Origin: Leuctra nigra
Lineage: Eukaryota > Arthropoda > Insecta > Plecoptera > Leuctridae
Assembly: GCA_934045905.1 (NCBI GenBank)
Contig: OW203763.1
Location: 48,398,121-48,462,120 of the forward strand
Reading direction: 5' to 3'
Length of the DNA stretch: 64,000 nucleotides
The notes beneath the pieces are model-generated. The model ran no database searches. It worked only from the letters and a program-made list of their open reading frames with translations, and was not told the origin of the DNA. Each line of letters opens with the position of its first letter. Position 1 is the first letter of the stretch. A program made the position numbers and the translations under genes. Of the stretch, positions 1 through 12,188 are shown piece after piece.

Positions 1-226
1 GCTCACTTTTCTTTGGCATGCAAACTCAAGCTTACAGTTGCGACTAAAGTGCGCCCACCTCTATTGTCTACTACCTATGCAAATCAAATACAATGATCTG
101 TGTCAGTCTTTCAATTTTTTATATTCAATAACTTTTCTTTTCAAAAATACAATACAAAAATACACATAACTGGTTAGGTATACCTATTGTATTTTGTATC
201 AAAATTAATGTGACATACCCTTTCAG

Positions 227-1387
227 ACACCGGACGGTATTGTGAAGAATACACACTGGGAAGCCGTTGTCAAGGCTGACAGTACAAAGGCACTCAAGAT
301 CTGCCCAAAGCTCACACACCATCACGTTGATCCAAAATTGTTTGAAAAAATGTCAGTGACAATGGCATTTCAGGTAAAATTTATTAATTGAAAACAAAAT
401 ATTGATTGTTATACTATTGGTATTATTATTATGTACAATACATTCATTTCCCATTGTTCCTAGTTCTTCAGCAATTCTGTCGCTGCTGGAATGGAAGTGT
501 ACCGTAAAGAAAACATACAAGACCTCATTGATTGTGAGGCTTCGGTGAAGTTTTCGAGACGTGTCAATGCACTTGTTGATGTAATGAACGTGAAAGTACC
601 TCTCAATGCTTTGGTCAAAGGTGGTGAGAATGAAAAAGTTACTATCATCCTTACCGAGTAGGTACTCCATTAGTATTTGTAATAGTAATAGTAATTACTA
701 ATACTTACTCCATAGTAATTGATTTTTAATCAATTATGTTCTAAATCCCAACAGGTAATCACAGACTTCATTACCTAGTTACTTGGAGAACTGGTACGAA
801 ATCTGCCATCATGATAAAAAGCACTTTATATCGGACTCCACATACCTCGGCCTGACAACAACACTTCGGAGCGTAGTGGAACTTACGAAATACCTGACAG
901 ACAAACTGAATTTCAAGTACATCATGACAAGCAGACTGAACCAAGATGCACTGGAGGTAAATAACAGGGTAACTTTATAATAATTAAACTAATTGTATGC
1001 AGACTTTGGTAGTAACGTAACAAAAGTTACGATTTTATTTAGATTTTATTACAATGTTTTGGACCCAGTAGCGAAGTAAAATAATTTCAATACTTTTGAA
1101 AAGTAATTTATCCAAGTCTGATTGTATGTGTATATTTTATGCTAAATAAAAATGCAGTGAATATGACGACCAATCATAATGCAGTGACCAATGGATATAA
1201 TACCTCTATTTTGTTTTTTCAGCACTTTTTCGGATGGGTGAGAGCAGCTGGTGGATGTAATACGCACCCTGATTCAACACAGTTTGCACGCTTGTTTCGA
1301 TTGCTATCCATTTATTCCTTGATAAAGCCACCAAAGGGTAGTAATGTGTCTGGGGCTGAAGCCCTGTCATCTCTGTTACAAATATAG
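227..1387 (+). pseudogene. P-element/THAP9-like transposase, internal exons
   Basis: Four exons can be joined in one frame: 227-373, 464-657, 779-956 and 1223-1387, each bounded by AG acceptors and GT donors. The product resembles the GTP-binding insertion domain and the C-terminal RNase H part of P-element/THAP9-type cut-and-paste transposases. The family-typical stretch SRLNQDALE|HFFG spans the junction of exons 3 and 4 and is followed by a GG..THPD.TQF...RLLS block and a KPPKGSNVSG block. The DNA-binding THAP domain and first catalytic residues would lie left of the window. The last exon runs to a stop at 1385-1387, before the normal C-terminus, although a matching C-terminal piece lies at 1871-2356. 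This is a mobile-element gene, probably inactive; exon boundaries are read by eye. Confidence 0.82.
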
Positions 1388-1870
1388 GATACGTTTGCTG
1401 GTAAAGAAATATACATTAAAATTTACAATTATATTGGCTTCTTAACTTGAAAAAAATAATACCTATAATAATACTGGGACATTTTACTCTTACAATCTTT
1501 GATGTTGATGTTTTCTCCCAACTTCCATGCCTCTCTTCCTAATGTTCTCACAAATTTCCCATGTCACCGCCTCTTTCAAGCCCACTTCCAACCTAATCGT
1601 TGCGCTATTTCTAGAATCAACTACTATTTTTAGTTTTTACAATAAACAAAATTATTTCTCATTACCTAACATTACCTAAATTGGAACCAGCGGATAGATT
1701 ATTTTATTATTATTACCTAACAAATAAAGTTATTTCTCATTACAAATAAAAAACAAAAATCACAGTCACAATAATTGTAATGATTACCTTTCTTCTGGCT
1801 CGTCCCTCCTCAGCCTCATCAAAAGAAAGACACAATACGCTCCACAGCAGAATTGAAGCAATAATCGACA

Positions 1871-2356
1871 ATGGGGGAGCGATCGATTGTTCAAACATCT
1901 GATGTTGCTCTTGCTTATGTTGGTGGGACAGTGGCAAGAAAAGCAAGACAAATGACTGGTGGCTGTGAACACTGCAACCAGTCTCTGGTATCATCTACGG
2001 AAAGTGAGAAGACCCTGCCTAGAAATATCCTAATAAACTTGAAGACATTAGGATTCTTGCTTCATCCATCCAGCAGCCTGTTCAAATTATTAAGAACACT
2101 GGAGAATTCTTTCCTTCAAGTTACAAACAATGAGAAGATTGACAAGAACATCTTGTTTGCAGTCATGGAGAGTGCAGAAAAGCACGAAGTAGAGCTTGTG
2201 AGGTGCGGAGACCGATTACACCAGAAAAACTTGACGACATCAATTATCAAGTTCTATTTGGTCATGCGACTTCATTTTATGTGTAGGAGAAAGAAAGAAG
2301 AATACATAGGAATACAAAAACAAAAAGAACTGAGCAAGCAGGCAAAATTGAGTTAA
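1871..2356 (+). pseudogene. C-terminal part of P-element/THAP9-like transposase
   Basis: Open frame of 161 codons in the same orientation as the transposase exons upstream. It begins with an ALAYVGGTVARKA block followed by a C..C pair, as in the C-terminal segment of THAP9-like transposases, and ends with a basic helix-rich stretch (residues about 105-150, rich in H, K and R) typical of that family. A stop codon lies just upstream of the ATG at 1862-1864, so in the intact element this was probably an internal or terminal exon entered by splicing rather than a separate gene. The roughly 480 bp between 1387 and 1871 is AT-rich and would be an intron or a degraded segment. No terminal inverted repeats of the parent element were found. 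Confidence 0.7.
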
Positions 2357-3640
2357 AAACAGTTAGAGACCGCATTACTTATCGGCAACAAATTGGAAAC
2401 AGTTATGTATACTTGACTTTTCTTGTACAGCATCGGTTTTATCTCCAATGCTTCTTGATAGCCAATTTATCATATGCGCAACATAGCATACAATTAACTG
2501 ACAAATCTTGGGCACCATGAAGTGTGTATAGCTGGGCCCTTTGGTTTTTCCATCACTTATAGAACACATTGTTGACATTATCATCATCTATCATTTGTTG
2601 ACATTGATTTGCCATTCTCGTTTTCTTCGTGACACCTTTCGAGTAACCTATGTGTGGATTCCCTAAGTACTCAACTCAGACCTACTGAAGAAACAAGATT
2701 GCTCACAGACAATGATGTCGCTCCTTGTCCATAAGTGCCAATATTCCAACGGTCTTGCATTTGGGGCCAGTTAGCAAACAAATCATAATTTCCAGTGTAG
2801 TAGGTCTAGTCTGAGTCAAGAGTGTCAATGTTATTGTGTTCAATTCTACGAGCGGACATTTGAGTCTACTGTCACAGTATTTCGGTATACTTCTCTATCT
2901 TAAGAAGTCCGATTGCAAATGAACAACATCAATTAAAGCAAGATAGTCTACGCTTAAAGTAATCGACTCGTAATACCTCTCAAAACTGAACTCTCTAGGT
3001 AGTACCTACCTATAATATTAAAACTGCTTTGCTTTCACTTATACTTTTTTTAAATTTGTAGTAGATGACTAAATTATAGCCTTCTAGCAAGTAGAGGATA
3101 AGTAAGTTATTTTTGCAAATTTAGTAACAAAATTAAAACAATTATTTTTGAAACATCGCACATTGTGTATCTCCTTGTCTTTAATAGGGACATATATGAT
3201 AAGCGTATTCACTTTGACCTTCATCATGTCAAATGAAGGAGTAATTCTAGAGTGAAGACGCTTATCGTTAATTTACCTTAATACCTAGGTCATGTACTTA
3301 TTAGTCGTACGTAGTAGTCCAAGTCAGTTATTTGGGGATTAAAGATTACTTTCTGGGGGGTAATTCAGGTGTCAAAAACTCTTCACTGATATCAGCCGAA
3401 CAGTCACGAGGAGAAAATTGCAGGACAAACGAACACATGTATAGGTACCACTGCAGTCATTGAACAAGAATGGGGGAGAGTTTCATTTAAGAAATGCATA
3501 GACATTCATTTGACAGGGATAAGTTAAAAAGCACTAGGTGAAAAACCTAATATTGAAACCTGCACTCTGACAACAGCAAGAGAATCTCATGTTTTTGTGA
3601 CAAATTGAAATGCCATGTCCAATGTTTATGGTCAACAGCT
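2357..3640. other. Intergenic, no gene seen
   Basis: No supported coding region. It holds one compact hairpin at 3198-3266 (listed separately) and short AT-rich runs. Confidence 0.5.
3198..3266. other. 69-nt imperfect hairpin
   Basis: Arms 3198-3213 and 3251-3266 pair at 15 of 16 positions (GATAAGCGTATTCACT against its near complement). A second 7-bp stem (CCTTCAT/ATGAAGG) closes an 8-nt loop. An asymmetric internal loop separates the two stems. The size is compatible with a small-RNA precursor or a tiny MITE; nothing in the sequence decides between them. Confidence 0.4.
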
Positions 3641-3800
3641 CTATGCTGGTATACCTACCATTTTCCTCCGAGTAGTAGTACCTACCTACCTACATTATTA
3701 TTAAACCACAGTACTTCCTGACTTTTGTTGAAAGTAGGTAGGTAGTACTATGAGGTTCTCCTGAGGTAGTACTAGGTAGGTACCTAGGTACGAATTACTG
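3641..3800. repeat. TACC/TAGG-rich simple repeat
   Basis: Dense short runs of TACCTACC and TAGGTAGG, both strands intermixed. The same tetranucleotide recurs through the window (for example 27835-27870), so this is a genome-wide low-complexity feature here. Confidence 0.7.
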
Positions 3801-4888
3801 ATTATCAACCTACCACACACAGGCTCACAGCACAGCTTGATCGCATCAAACATAATATTAAAACTGCTTTTATCATTGTAATAATTATTTATTTACAATA
3901 ATATACTTACTGCTCGGATAAAAATAGTGCACGTCAGTTATTGGAATTAAATACGAAATAATTACATACAAATGTGCAATCCCTTCAAATGTCAACAAAA
4001 CATGTTAGGTTAGTGTTTCGATTCCACTGCACAGTGAATCAAGTAATAAAGGTTCAGCCAGCATCGTTGCTGTTTTACCGAATGAGCCGTCGACGTCGCG
4101 TATTGAACAAGCACACATGTATCCAAGTGGCAGTTTTTTTTCATGGTTTTCGAAGATTCTGGGGGTTTAAATTTTCAGAGGTTTGCACTCCATACCAAGG
4201 CGGCGCGCGCAACAACGAATCTAGACTTCTTAATGGAAATAAATAAACCTGAAACTGATGTTCCTTCTTATCTGACACTAATGAAATAAACATAGGTTTT
4301 GATGCGAACGTTATATACGGAAGTGGTCTGGCTTGTTTAAATCGGCAATACAATAATATTCTTCAAGTATAGGCAATAGCACGAAGTAGTTTCCTGGTTT
4401 GAAAATATGAAAATATTATCTTCCACAGCAACATCACAAAACAATATAATAATCACTAAATAAGATCAGTAGACTAATTAAAATGCAAGCTAGATAACTG
4501 TATACAAGTACCTATAGAAGAAGACAACAACAATAATAAATGGACATCGATCGTATTTGCCATGAACAAAGGTAAACATTAAGTTGAACTCTCAGGGAGA
4601 GGCAGAGAGGTGGAAATGCCAGGTATAGGCCGGCCCATGCTATCCGTGTACAGCCAACGCATTAAGCCGTGATAAAAGCCAATGATAAAACCAGTCTTGC
4701 AAATCACCCCTCTGTATACAAATATCTGTATTTTAGGCAACTTTGGTAGTCGCGATAGGGGGTAAGTTTTATCACAACTTAATGCGTTGGGTATACATAG
4801 GCGAGTAAGGCGGGTAGCGTAAATTTCATCACCCGTCATACTCCTTCCCACCAGCACTATAAACACCAGGTGGCTCAGCTAGTTAATC
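3801..4888. other. Intergenic, no gene seen
   Basis: Only short open frames without recognisable domains or splice context. Nothing else could be supported. Confidence 0.4.
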
Positions 4889-4892
4889 TTAA

Positions 4893-5435
4893 GGGGGGAT
4901 GCCCAAGTAGAGGTCTCCGATAGATATTTGAATTAATATGCTTATTTAATAGATAATTTCCTTGTGCACCATATAAACGCAAGAAAACGTGGGGTAGCCG
5001 AACTCATTTCCAAGATATATCACTTTATAAATTTGAGTTAGCCCTATCTTTAACATGGTAAGTCGAAAAAACACGGTAATTTTCCTAGTAAATATTAGAT
5101 TTAAACTATTTTCCACCGATAGATTTTTTCCAAAAACTAATATTATGTGTATTAGACATAGAGGTATTTATTAAGATTTTTATATATACACCTAGCCGTA
5201 CGTTCTTAACAGTTAGACGCCAAATTCCAAATAATTTTCCTACACCTCCTGTGTTAAAATTTCTTAATCTTCCGAAGACATCATATTGAAAACTCAATAT
5301 AATTCGAGAGTTGCAAGTTACAAGACATTTGATGAAACTTTTACATAAAAATATAGTTGAAATGTTAAAAAAATTAATAAAAGTCGTACATTTCAACAAA
5401 AAATATTTTCGGAAAATCTACTTGGGCATCCCTCC
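4893..5435. mobile_element. TTAA-flanked TIR element (piggyBac/Kolobok-like MITE)
   Basis: The ends are inverted repeats: left GGGGGGATGCCCAAGTAG (4893-4910) and right CTACTTGGGCATCCCTCC (5418-5435), one mismatch. Both sides are directly flanked by TTAA (4889-4892 and 5436-5439), the target-site duplication expected for piggyBac or Kolobok transposition. The 543-bp interior is AT-rich with no transposase, so it would be non-autonomous. Confidence 0.75.
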
Positions 5436-5474
5436 TTAACTAAGTTCCTTTTAAGTTACATTGCCGTCCAAAAA

Positions 5475-5880
5475 CCATCCGGATTTTATTTAAAATGTGT
5501 TGTAAACATCTGTAAGCCTGCACGCTTTACCAATTGAGTTTATATGACATAAAAAAGTGAAATTGGGAGAATTTAAAAATGAGGAAACGCATTTGCAATC
5601 ATCTATCTTTCGTGTACCTTTCAGTTTACCAAGTGGCGACAAATATGTAGTACGAGATGAACGCACAAATTCCGGTCTACACCGGAACAATACACGTACA
5701 ATTTACGTTATTCACATGACTCAAAGTTGGGAACTTTTAACAAATTATAATTTGAGATAACTCAAATTCAACCAAAAGAAATTGACCCTTTCGTTATACT
5801 AACTTCGGAACTACTGAAAGAAAAACAGAAAACTTTAGACAAGAAGTGACGTTGTTGGCGTTAACTGTAATGATAGGTCA
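5475..5880 (+). repeat. Interspersed repeat, copy 1 of 2
   Basis: Begins CCATCCGGATTTTATTTAAA and ends near GACGTTGTTGGCGTTAAC. The second copy, with an internal deletion, is at 11868-12142. Neither contains a recognisable gene. Confidence 0.65.
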
Positions 5881-6187
5881 AAGTGAATAGAAAACATGGC
5901 TGCTATACACAAGAAGCATAGTGCATCCACTGTATGCAGTTGCCATGTTAACCAAGTGTATACGATTTTGTCATTCAGTTTCAGTTTCAGTTTTATTTCC
6001 AATTATTTTACATAGGTAGGTACATAAAACAATGACCCTTGAGTAGCAAGCTCTCATGTTTAGGGTATGTGGAAATGTATAAGTGATGAATGAGTGATGG
6101 AGGCGAACCTTGATCTGATCGACGCGACCTCCTTCTTGCATTAGCGGCAAAAAGTTGAACTAGATGAAGACGTTCCAAATATCAAAA

Positions 6188-6590
6188 CGCTGCGCGGCAT
6201 TTTATTGTGGACAGTTTCTAACAAAATTGAGAATGAAGTTTTCCATCAATGGATTTCTTCTATGACTGAGAGGGCACTAAAATCATTTTTAACCTCTCTT
6301 AGATGTATGAAATTCAAAAATTTCGCTGCGCGGCACTATTTTCATGGATTTTTTAAGCTAAAATTATTTTGGCTGGTCTGTCCGTTATTTTGTACAAACT
6401 TAAATAATGATTAAATTCCTAAAAGGGCTAAGATTCAAAAAGTTCGCTATGCCTATTTTATGAAATTATCCTACTAAAATAATTTTGGTTGGTTTGTTTC
6501 CCTTTATTTTCTACACACTAAAATAATTTTTAACCTCTCTTAGAGGTCTGAAATTCAAAATTTTCGCTGCGCGGAATTTGGGGTCTGGCC
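6188..6590 (+). repeat. Degenerate tandem repeat, about 120 bp x 4
   Basis: The phrase AAATTCAAAAATTTCGCTGC or variants recurs near 6310, 6431 and 6552, and an earlier CGCTGCGCGGCA at 6188. Spacing is about 120-136 bp and the units have diverged considerably. Confidence 0.55.
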
Positions 6591-7058
6591 CTCTGCGCTC
6601 TTGCTTCCCGGGACAATACTCGTTGTCTTGCATATCCGCTTGGGTTCAAGCCTAGAGCCTGGGAGGGGTGGGTGGGTCCCTGTGAACCGAAATGCGCAAA
6701 AAGTTTTGGATGTTCAGCACGCCACTGCTTCAATTCATGATGGAATCACCAATTTCTCTCTAGATTGACTGACACAAAGAGGAAGAGTGCAAATGAAGTG
6801 ATGAATTCAATGAATTGATACTGAGTTGACATAGTTGACAGAACAAGAGTGAGTGAGTGTTAAGTTAAGTGAGTGTCAAATGAGTGTTAAGAATCTGCTC
6901 TATACTAATTCACACATTTTCTCAAAACTTCTGACCATTCACACTATTAATAGTTTGCACAGCTATTCCTTGAAGTCGACCTTTGAAGTGCATTGAGAAA
7001 CTGAGTTGTATGCAAAACTTCCAGAGGAACCAGGATGATAGGAATGGATATGCGAATC

Positions 7059-7125
7059 CAACCGAACCGGGGCTCGAACCCAGGACCTCTAATTTGCCGG
7101 GCGAGAGCTCTCAGTAATATTCGTG
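7059..7125 (-). mobile_element. tRNA-derived SINE head or tRNA pseudogene, inverted copy
   Basis: Read on the minus strand it has the pol III B-box-like GGGTTCGAGCCCCGG and the same anticodon-arm segment as the copy at 7139-7209. The 5' part carrying the A box is truncated. The two copies face opposite ways with about 14 bp between them. Confidence 0.55.
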
Positions 7126-7138
7126 TAATATTGAACTC

Positions 7139-7209
7139 GGCTGGGCAGCTCAGTTGGTAGAGCTCTTGCCCGGCAAGTGAGGTCTTGGGTTCGAGCCCCG
7201 ATTCGGTCC
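7139..7209 (+). mobile_element. tRNA-derived SINE head or tRNA(Ala)-like pseudogene
   Basis: All four tRNA stems can pair: acceptor (7 bp, several G-T), D arm GCTC/GAGC, anticodon arm CTTGC/GTGAG, and T arm around GGGTTCGAGCCCC. The seven-base anticodon loop reads CCGGCAA, which would place GGC (Ala) at positions 34-36, but the usual T at position 33 is a C and the variable loop has only three bases. The many wobble pairs and an inverted partner next door favour a retroposed SINE head over a working tRNA gene. Confidence 0.6.
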
Positions 7210-7458
7210 AACATTTTTCACTTCGCACATCCCTTCATTAATCATTTGAAATTAAATTTTACAACCTACAGTATTTGTGTCCAACTCAACGTAAAAATTC
7301 TTCAATTTCTTACCTTTTGAGTTGAGTTTGGCAGTTATATTGTAAGCATTTATAAGTTAGTGTCTTATCACTAAAGTCTAGTTTACAAGGAAGGTTCAAT
7401 GCTTCATCCATTCCATATTAAAGCAGCAAAATAACTATTGAGTCACTTCATTAAATTC

Positions 7459-8332
7459 AGAGTTGGGTAGTAACTTAACGAAAGTAACTAGTTACTGGTA
7501 ACTAGTTACTTTTAAGGTAACTTTTGGGGTAACTAGTTACTTTTCATCCTCAGTAACTTTGTGAGTAACTAAGTTACAATTTTACAGGAACTTGTAACTT
7601 AATTTTCGTTACTTTTAAAGTTACTTTCAGGTGAAATAATTTGACAAAAATATAATATTTTCACAGTCAACAATCTCCCTATCTATTTCTTGAGAGAAAA
7701 TCAAACCCCCAGACAACAAATCACAGGAAATGAAGTGTGTCCTTCCTTCCCATTGATCTATTTCCTTCCACAAGTCATTAGCAGGTAGTTGGGCTGGGGG
7801 ATGACTGCAGGTGCGCTGCAAGTTTTTTTTCCGAGAATCATACCAATCCAAAGTTAAAACAAGTATGACGTCATTCATTACTAGCCAATAAGGGACGCTA
7901 TTACATAAAATTTATACCCAAACAGATGCAGTATTTCACAAATCAAAGCGATTGTCACATGTATGGACCATTAAAGAAGTGAAGTGAAGAGGTGAAGAGG
8001 TGCGTGCAATAATATTTACCAGTTACCGCAAGTGCAATTTACATTTATTTTTTGACTGTGAGCACGATGACTGTGAGTAAATACATATAATAAAATTGCT
8101 TTGCTCGGCAATTAGACGAACAAGTTCAACCCTCGGCGGAGTTCGATCACGTTTGTTTTTTGTCGAAAAAATATCCGAAAAGTAGCTTTAAAGTAACTTA
8201 AAGTAACTTAAAATTTTCGGTAACTACTCAGTTACTTTTCAAATCAAGTAACTTACCAAGTAACTAAGTTCCTTTTGAGATCAGGTAACTTACAGAGTAA
8301 CTAGTTCCTTTTTACAAGTAACTTACCCAACT
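7459..8332. mobile_element. hAT-type MITE
   Basis: Ends are inverted: CAGAGTTGGGTAGTAACTTA at the left and AAGTTACTTACCCAACTCTG-like complement at the right. Both flanks carry the identical 8-bp ATTAAATT, the duplication length of hAT elements. The interior is rich in AGTAACTAGTTAC-type palindromes near both ends and has no transposase. Confidence 0.88.
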
Positions 8333-8447
8333 CTGATTAAATTACATATATAACCGGTTCCAACTCATGAATTGAATGAAACATTGAACCATGTAAACTA
8401 GACTTAAGGTTCGACAAAAGAAATAACTATGCAAACTGTTTCCCCAG

Positions 8448-8781
8448 TTTTAATAATATGATGATACATATTGATGATGTATCACAAGCCTTTATCGCGG
8501 CTGAGTTTTCACCTGATGTTGTAGACGAAGACTTCGGTGTCATCGAGGGAGTAGTAGTCGTCACGTTCCCGCCGTCTGAATCTGTTGATCAACGCATGAC
8601 TCAGCACGTAGAGCAAGATGAAGAGCAGGAAGAATATCTGCAACCACACAAACTCATCAGCATTCTGCAAGCAAGACGCATCCCATTAGGAAACTTGTCT
8701 GTAACTAGGTTAGGTTACAATGCCATGGAAAATGGTGGCGAAGAAAGTGATTGTGATCTAGTAGTAGGGAAACTTGCCTAG
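8448..8781 (+). CDS. Possible terminal exon of an unknown gene
   Basis: An open frame from a pyrimidine-rich acceptor (TTTCCCCAG at 8439-8447) to a TAG at 8779-8781; the first in-frame ATG is at 8458. The 107 codons after that ATG encode an acidic protein (many D and E, with an EQDEEQEE patch near residue 55) without membrane segments or a motif I recognise. An AATAAA polyadenylation signal lies just after the stop at 8790-8795, which supports a 3' exon. No upstream exon could be identified because a hAT MITE occupies 7459-8332. It could equally be the end of a transposon gene. The start by splicing or by ATG is undecided. Confidence 0.4.
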
Positions 8782-9548
8782 TGTATTCAATAAATATTGC
8801 AAATGTGTCACTCGACCGAAGAATAACTCAGTCAGGAAGGTTGACTGTGGAAATCAGATTATGCGGCCATTCCATCGTTACGGGTTGGGACATTCACACA
8901 ACTTAATGTCATGTAAAATCATGTAGAATATAGTTTAAGCTCTCAAAATTTTACCATAAATATATCTCTATATTAGGTATAAGCTGTGAACATTTTGTTT
9001 GATTCCATCCATTGGTTTTCACACACAAAATTGTTAAACATGAGATGAGTTACGGGTGGGACACATTTGAACCCTGCCTTAAAAACCCTCATGGATGAGC
9101 AAGAAATTCTGTGAATCTAGAATCAATATGGGGGTCTAGTATTTTTTTTCAACTAATGACATGTCAATGCAATATAATTTCATTGGGACATGTTGATTGC
9201 CTGCATTCTATGACTCTAGTGACTTGTTGAACACCGTTACGGGCTGGACAAGGAAATGTTACGGGTGGGACCAGTGTGAATAATATAGTCCAAAAGTGGA
9301 TTTATTAAGATTTGTAATGTCATTCTGTTAAGAAACAACATTTAGAAGTTCACGTACAAGGTTTTAAATAATTAAGACATTTGAAAATGGCTAATTACCT
9401 AATAATATAATGATTACTATTCAATTAGAGTAAGGAAAATTGTTCATTTCAAATTTAAGTTAGAATTGAAAAGTTGAATGAAATACTGTGAATTCTGGCA
9501 TCTAATCTTTTAGTTATAACTTATATATACAAATGGTAACACTTAAAC

Positions 9549-9692
9549 TTAAACTGCCCATGGTTGTTGCAAACTACAGGTGCTTGTCTGCTTTTCACTA
9601 TCGATGACATCGATCCAATCCCAATAGTTGCCACTGGCCTTCATGTAGTTCACTAAGCATTCATCGGATTCTTCATAGATTGAGCTCATGAT
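9549..9692 (-). CDS. Terminal exon inside element A, unknown transposon protein
   Basis: On the minus strand an acceptor (CTTATTGCAG) opens a 47-codon frame ending in TAA at 9549-9551. The peptide contains ECLVNYMKASGNYWDW around residues 11-26. The same spacing of V, M, N-W and W occurs in the plus-strand terminal exon of element B at 14171-14313 (VQVNVMVPYAKNWKW). This shared ending suggests both are remnants of the last exon of the element's own gene. I do not recognise the protein family. Upstream exons on the minus strand are not resolved, although 12960-13060 read on the minus strand also has short protein-like open stretches. Confidence 0.45.
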   Translation of the reverse strand: MMSSIYEESDECLVNYMKASGNYWDWIDVIDSEKQTSTCSLQQPWAV

Positions 9693-10503
9693 CTGCAATA
9701 AGTAAGCAATTATAATATGGGATACGAATAGGCTAATTTAAATTATAACTGCAATATCTACTTTTAATTATTGTTATTTTCAATTATTTTTTTTAACAAA
9801 ATATAGTGCTTTTAAGAAGTAAATTGTTCCCAGTTTAATGCAAATAAACATGCATTGTGGTGTCCCACCCGTAACACATGAAAATGTCCAACCCGTAACG
9901 CTTATTTGAAGCACTGGGCTTTGAAAAATCTCAAATGCGAGTATTGGATGATGTTAGGGGAACACCATGAACAGAAAATTTACCACCCAAGAATTCTTGT
10001 TAGCAAATGTGTACTTTCTATTGAACTTATACATGTGTTCTTGTAACGGGTGGGACAATACGAGTGATGAATATTCAAATGAGAAATACACTTTTAAAAC
10101 TCACCCCTCTTGAAGACTGGAGGCTTCTAAATTCTCAGCAAGGATCCCCACAATGAAAATATTCTCCAGAGGTGTGTTTCTTGGCGGTAAAATCAGTAGG
10201 TACCTAACGCATAGATGCTAAAATTTATCTAGTCGGGCGATAGCTCAACGCTGCCAAGCACCGTCTTTTACGAGGTCTACTTTTTATAAACGGCGAGCTT
10301 ACTTCCACAGACTTATACAGCAACGGCTTAAGTGGTGATTTCGGGGTATCGGCTTGCATAGACGCAGTTTGAAATGGAAGTTAAAAACCATGGTTATCGG
10401 GTATATTTAGCCACCTGACAACACCTACCAAATTTCAAAGGGCTGCGATCATCCCTTCAGGGTGAAAATTGGGCCTGAATCATGTTAAAATCACACTTTC
10501 AGC

Positions 10504-10526
10504 TAGTTAGTTAGTTAGTTAGTTAC
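10504..10526. repeat. TAGT microsatellite
   Basis: Five successive TAGT units. Confidence 0.8.
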
Positions 10527-10859
10527 TGCCCACGTCTCTACGATTGCTCTCGTCTACAGGTCGCATCTTTCAGTCTAGAGAGTTGAAATTTGGCAGAATC
10601 ATAGACATTAACTCCTCATGCTCTCTTTTACAAAAATCGATGAAAAATTTTAACCGGAAGTGAAGTTATTACAATTTTAAATTTTAAATTTTATAAAAGG
10701 CAAACGGGTCCATCTAGAGTTTTGAAAATTGGCAACATTAAAGACAATACATTGCTAGACACTCCACTTCAAGAAAAACCAAACATTTCTCACCGGAAGT
10801 AGTGCAATTATCAATATTTATGTTCCGCTCTTCCTCTTTGAGGTAGAACACAGCGGCTG

Positions 10860-10972
10860 CAGACATTGTTCGTCTCACTAGCGCATTCACTGTAGGCAAG
10901 TGCTAGCTACGATTGTATTCCTGGTGGTCGTGAGTTCGATTCCACGAAGGGCTAATTTTTTTTATTTTTTTT
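10860..10972 (+). mobile_element. tRNA-like SINE fragment with T-rich tail
   Basis: A B-box-like GTGAGTTCGATTCC at about 10929-10942 is followed by a T-rich tail (TTTTTTTTATTTTTTTT). A-box similarity is poor, so this is a weak call. Confidence 0.35.
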
Positions 10973-11867
10973 ATTTACTTCCTTCATTTTGGCGTTCAAG
11001 GTTAAGTGTTCAAAATGATAATCCGATATGCATTCAACGCTTACTTTAGGTACACTTTTAATATTTTACTTATATGGATTATAATTATTTGACAATACAC
11101 CTTAAAAGTTGCAATAATAAAACAATTCGTGGTCAAAACAGAATTTTGGGGGCTCGCAGTTACTAAACTAGAAAAAGGCTCAATTAGGCGTTCAAAACTT
11201 TTATATTGTCAAAATGAAATATCAAATACCAAACTTACTTGGGAACTATAGCGTTAGTTACAATTAGCCCTCATGTGACGCAACAAAATTCAATACTTCG
11301 GACAAGCGATGCTAAAAAATTAAAAATATCCAATCAAGAAAGAAATTTGTGTCCGAATTTCCACTGCACACTAGACTTTTCAATCTATTTATAGATTCGT
11401 AACAAACGCTATTGGAAGAATACCGAAACCGTTTGATTGACAAAATGTTATTGTTGGCATTTTACAGACGAAATGTTACCTTATAGCCGGTACAAATGAA
11501 ACGATCGATAGTTTTTAATTTTGGCAGAATAAAGATAACATATTGCTTTACACAACACTTGAAAACAAATCGAAACAATTGTATCGTAACAGAAGTTGTT
11601 GATAACAACTAAATTGTTAGATTTTCAACGCTACAAAGAAAACGGTTCGATCGAGAGTTTTGATATGACCATCCAAATACCTAGGTACTCGTCTTCTGAC
11701 AAATAGTAGACTCTTCGACCGACCGACTGATGATGACCTTGTTGCCTTGATTTGATCTGACATTGCGTTGTATGTACTCGGCGGCAATAAATCAGACGGC
11801 TTTCGTCTTTGCTATTGAAAGGTTCTCACTTCTCTGTTTACGAAACACAGCATTTTGCATTCCAATA

Positions 11868-12142
11868 CCATCCGGATTTTATTTAAATTTGTTGTAAGCA
11901 TCTGGAAGCTTTTACGCTTTTGTGACATATACAAGTGAACTAGGAAGAATTTAAAAATTTCCGTTATTCACATGACTCAAAGAAGTGAACTTTTAACAAT
12001 TTAAAAGTTGAGATAACTCAAATTCAACCAAAAAAAAGAGATTGACCATTTCGTTATACTAACTTTGGAACTATTGGAACAAAAACAGAAAACTTTAGAC
12101 AAGAAGTGACGTTGTTGGCGTTAACAATGTAATTATAGGTAA
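11868..12142 (+). repeat. Interspersed repeat, copy 2 of 2
   Basis: Shares its first about 70 bp and its last about 150 bp with 5475-5880, lacking the middle. It sits immediately left of the long inverted repeat 12189-12952. Confidence 0.6.
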
Positions 12143-12188
12143 CACTTAATGATCACTGAAAGCTGCTATAAACTTTTACCCCATATGA

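Noticed and set aside
4579..4866. 95-codon minus-strand frame
   Set aside because: No recognisable domain, low-complexity composition and no splice or polyadenylation context.
7139..7209. Functional tRNA-Ala gene
   Set aside because: C instead of T at position 33, short variable loop, wobble-rich stems and an inverted partner point to a SINE head.
8862..8874. Treating 8862-13148 as a firmly bounded element
   Set aside because: The 13-bp inverted match lacks a target duplication, so limits were kept tentative.
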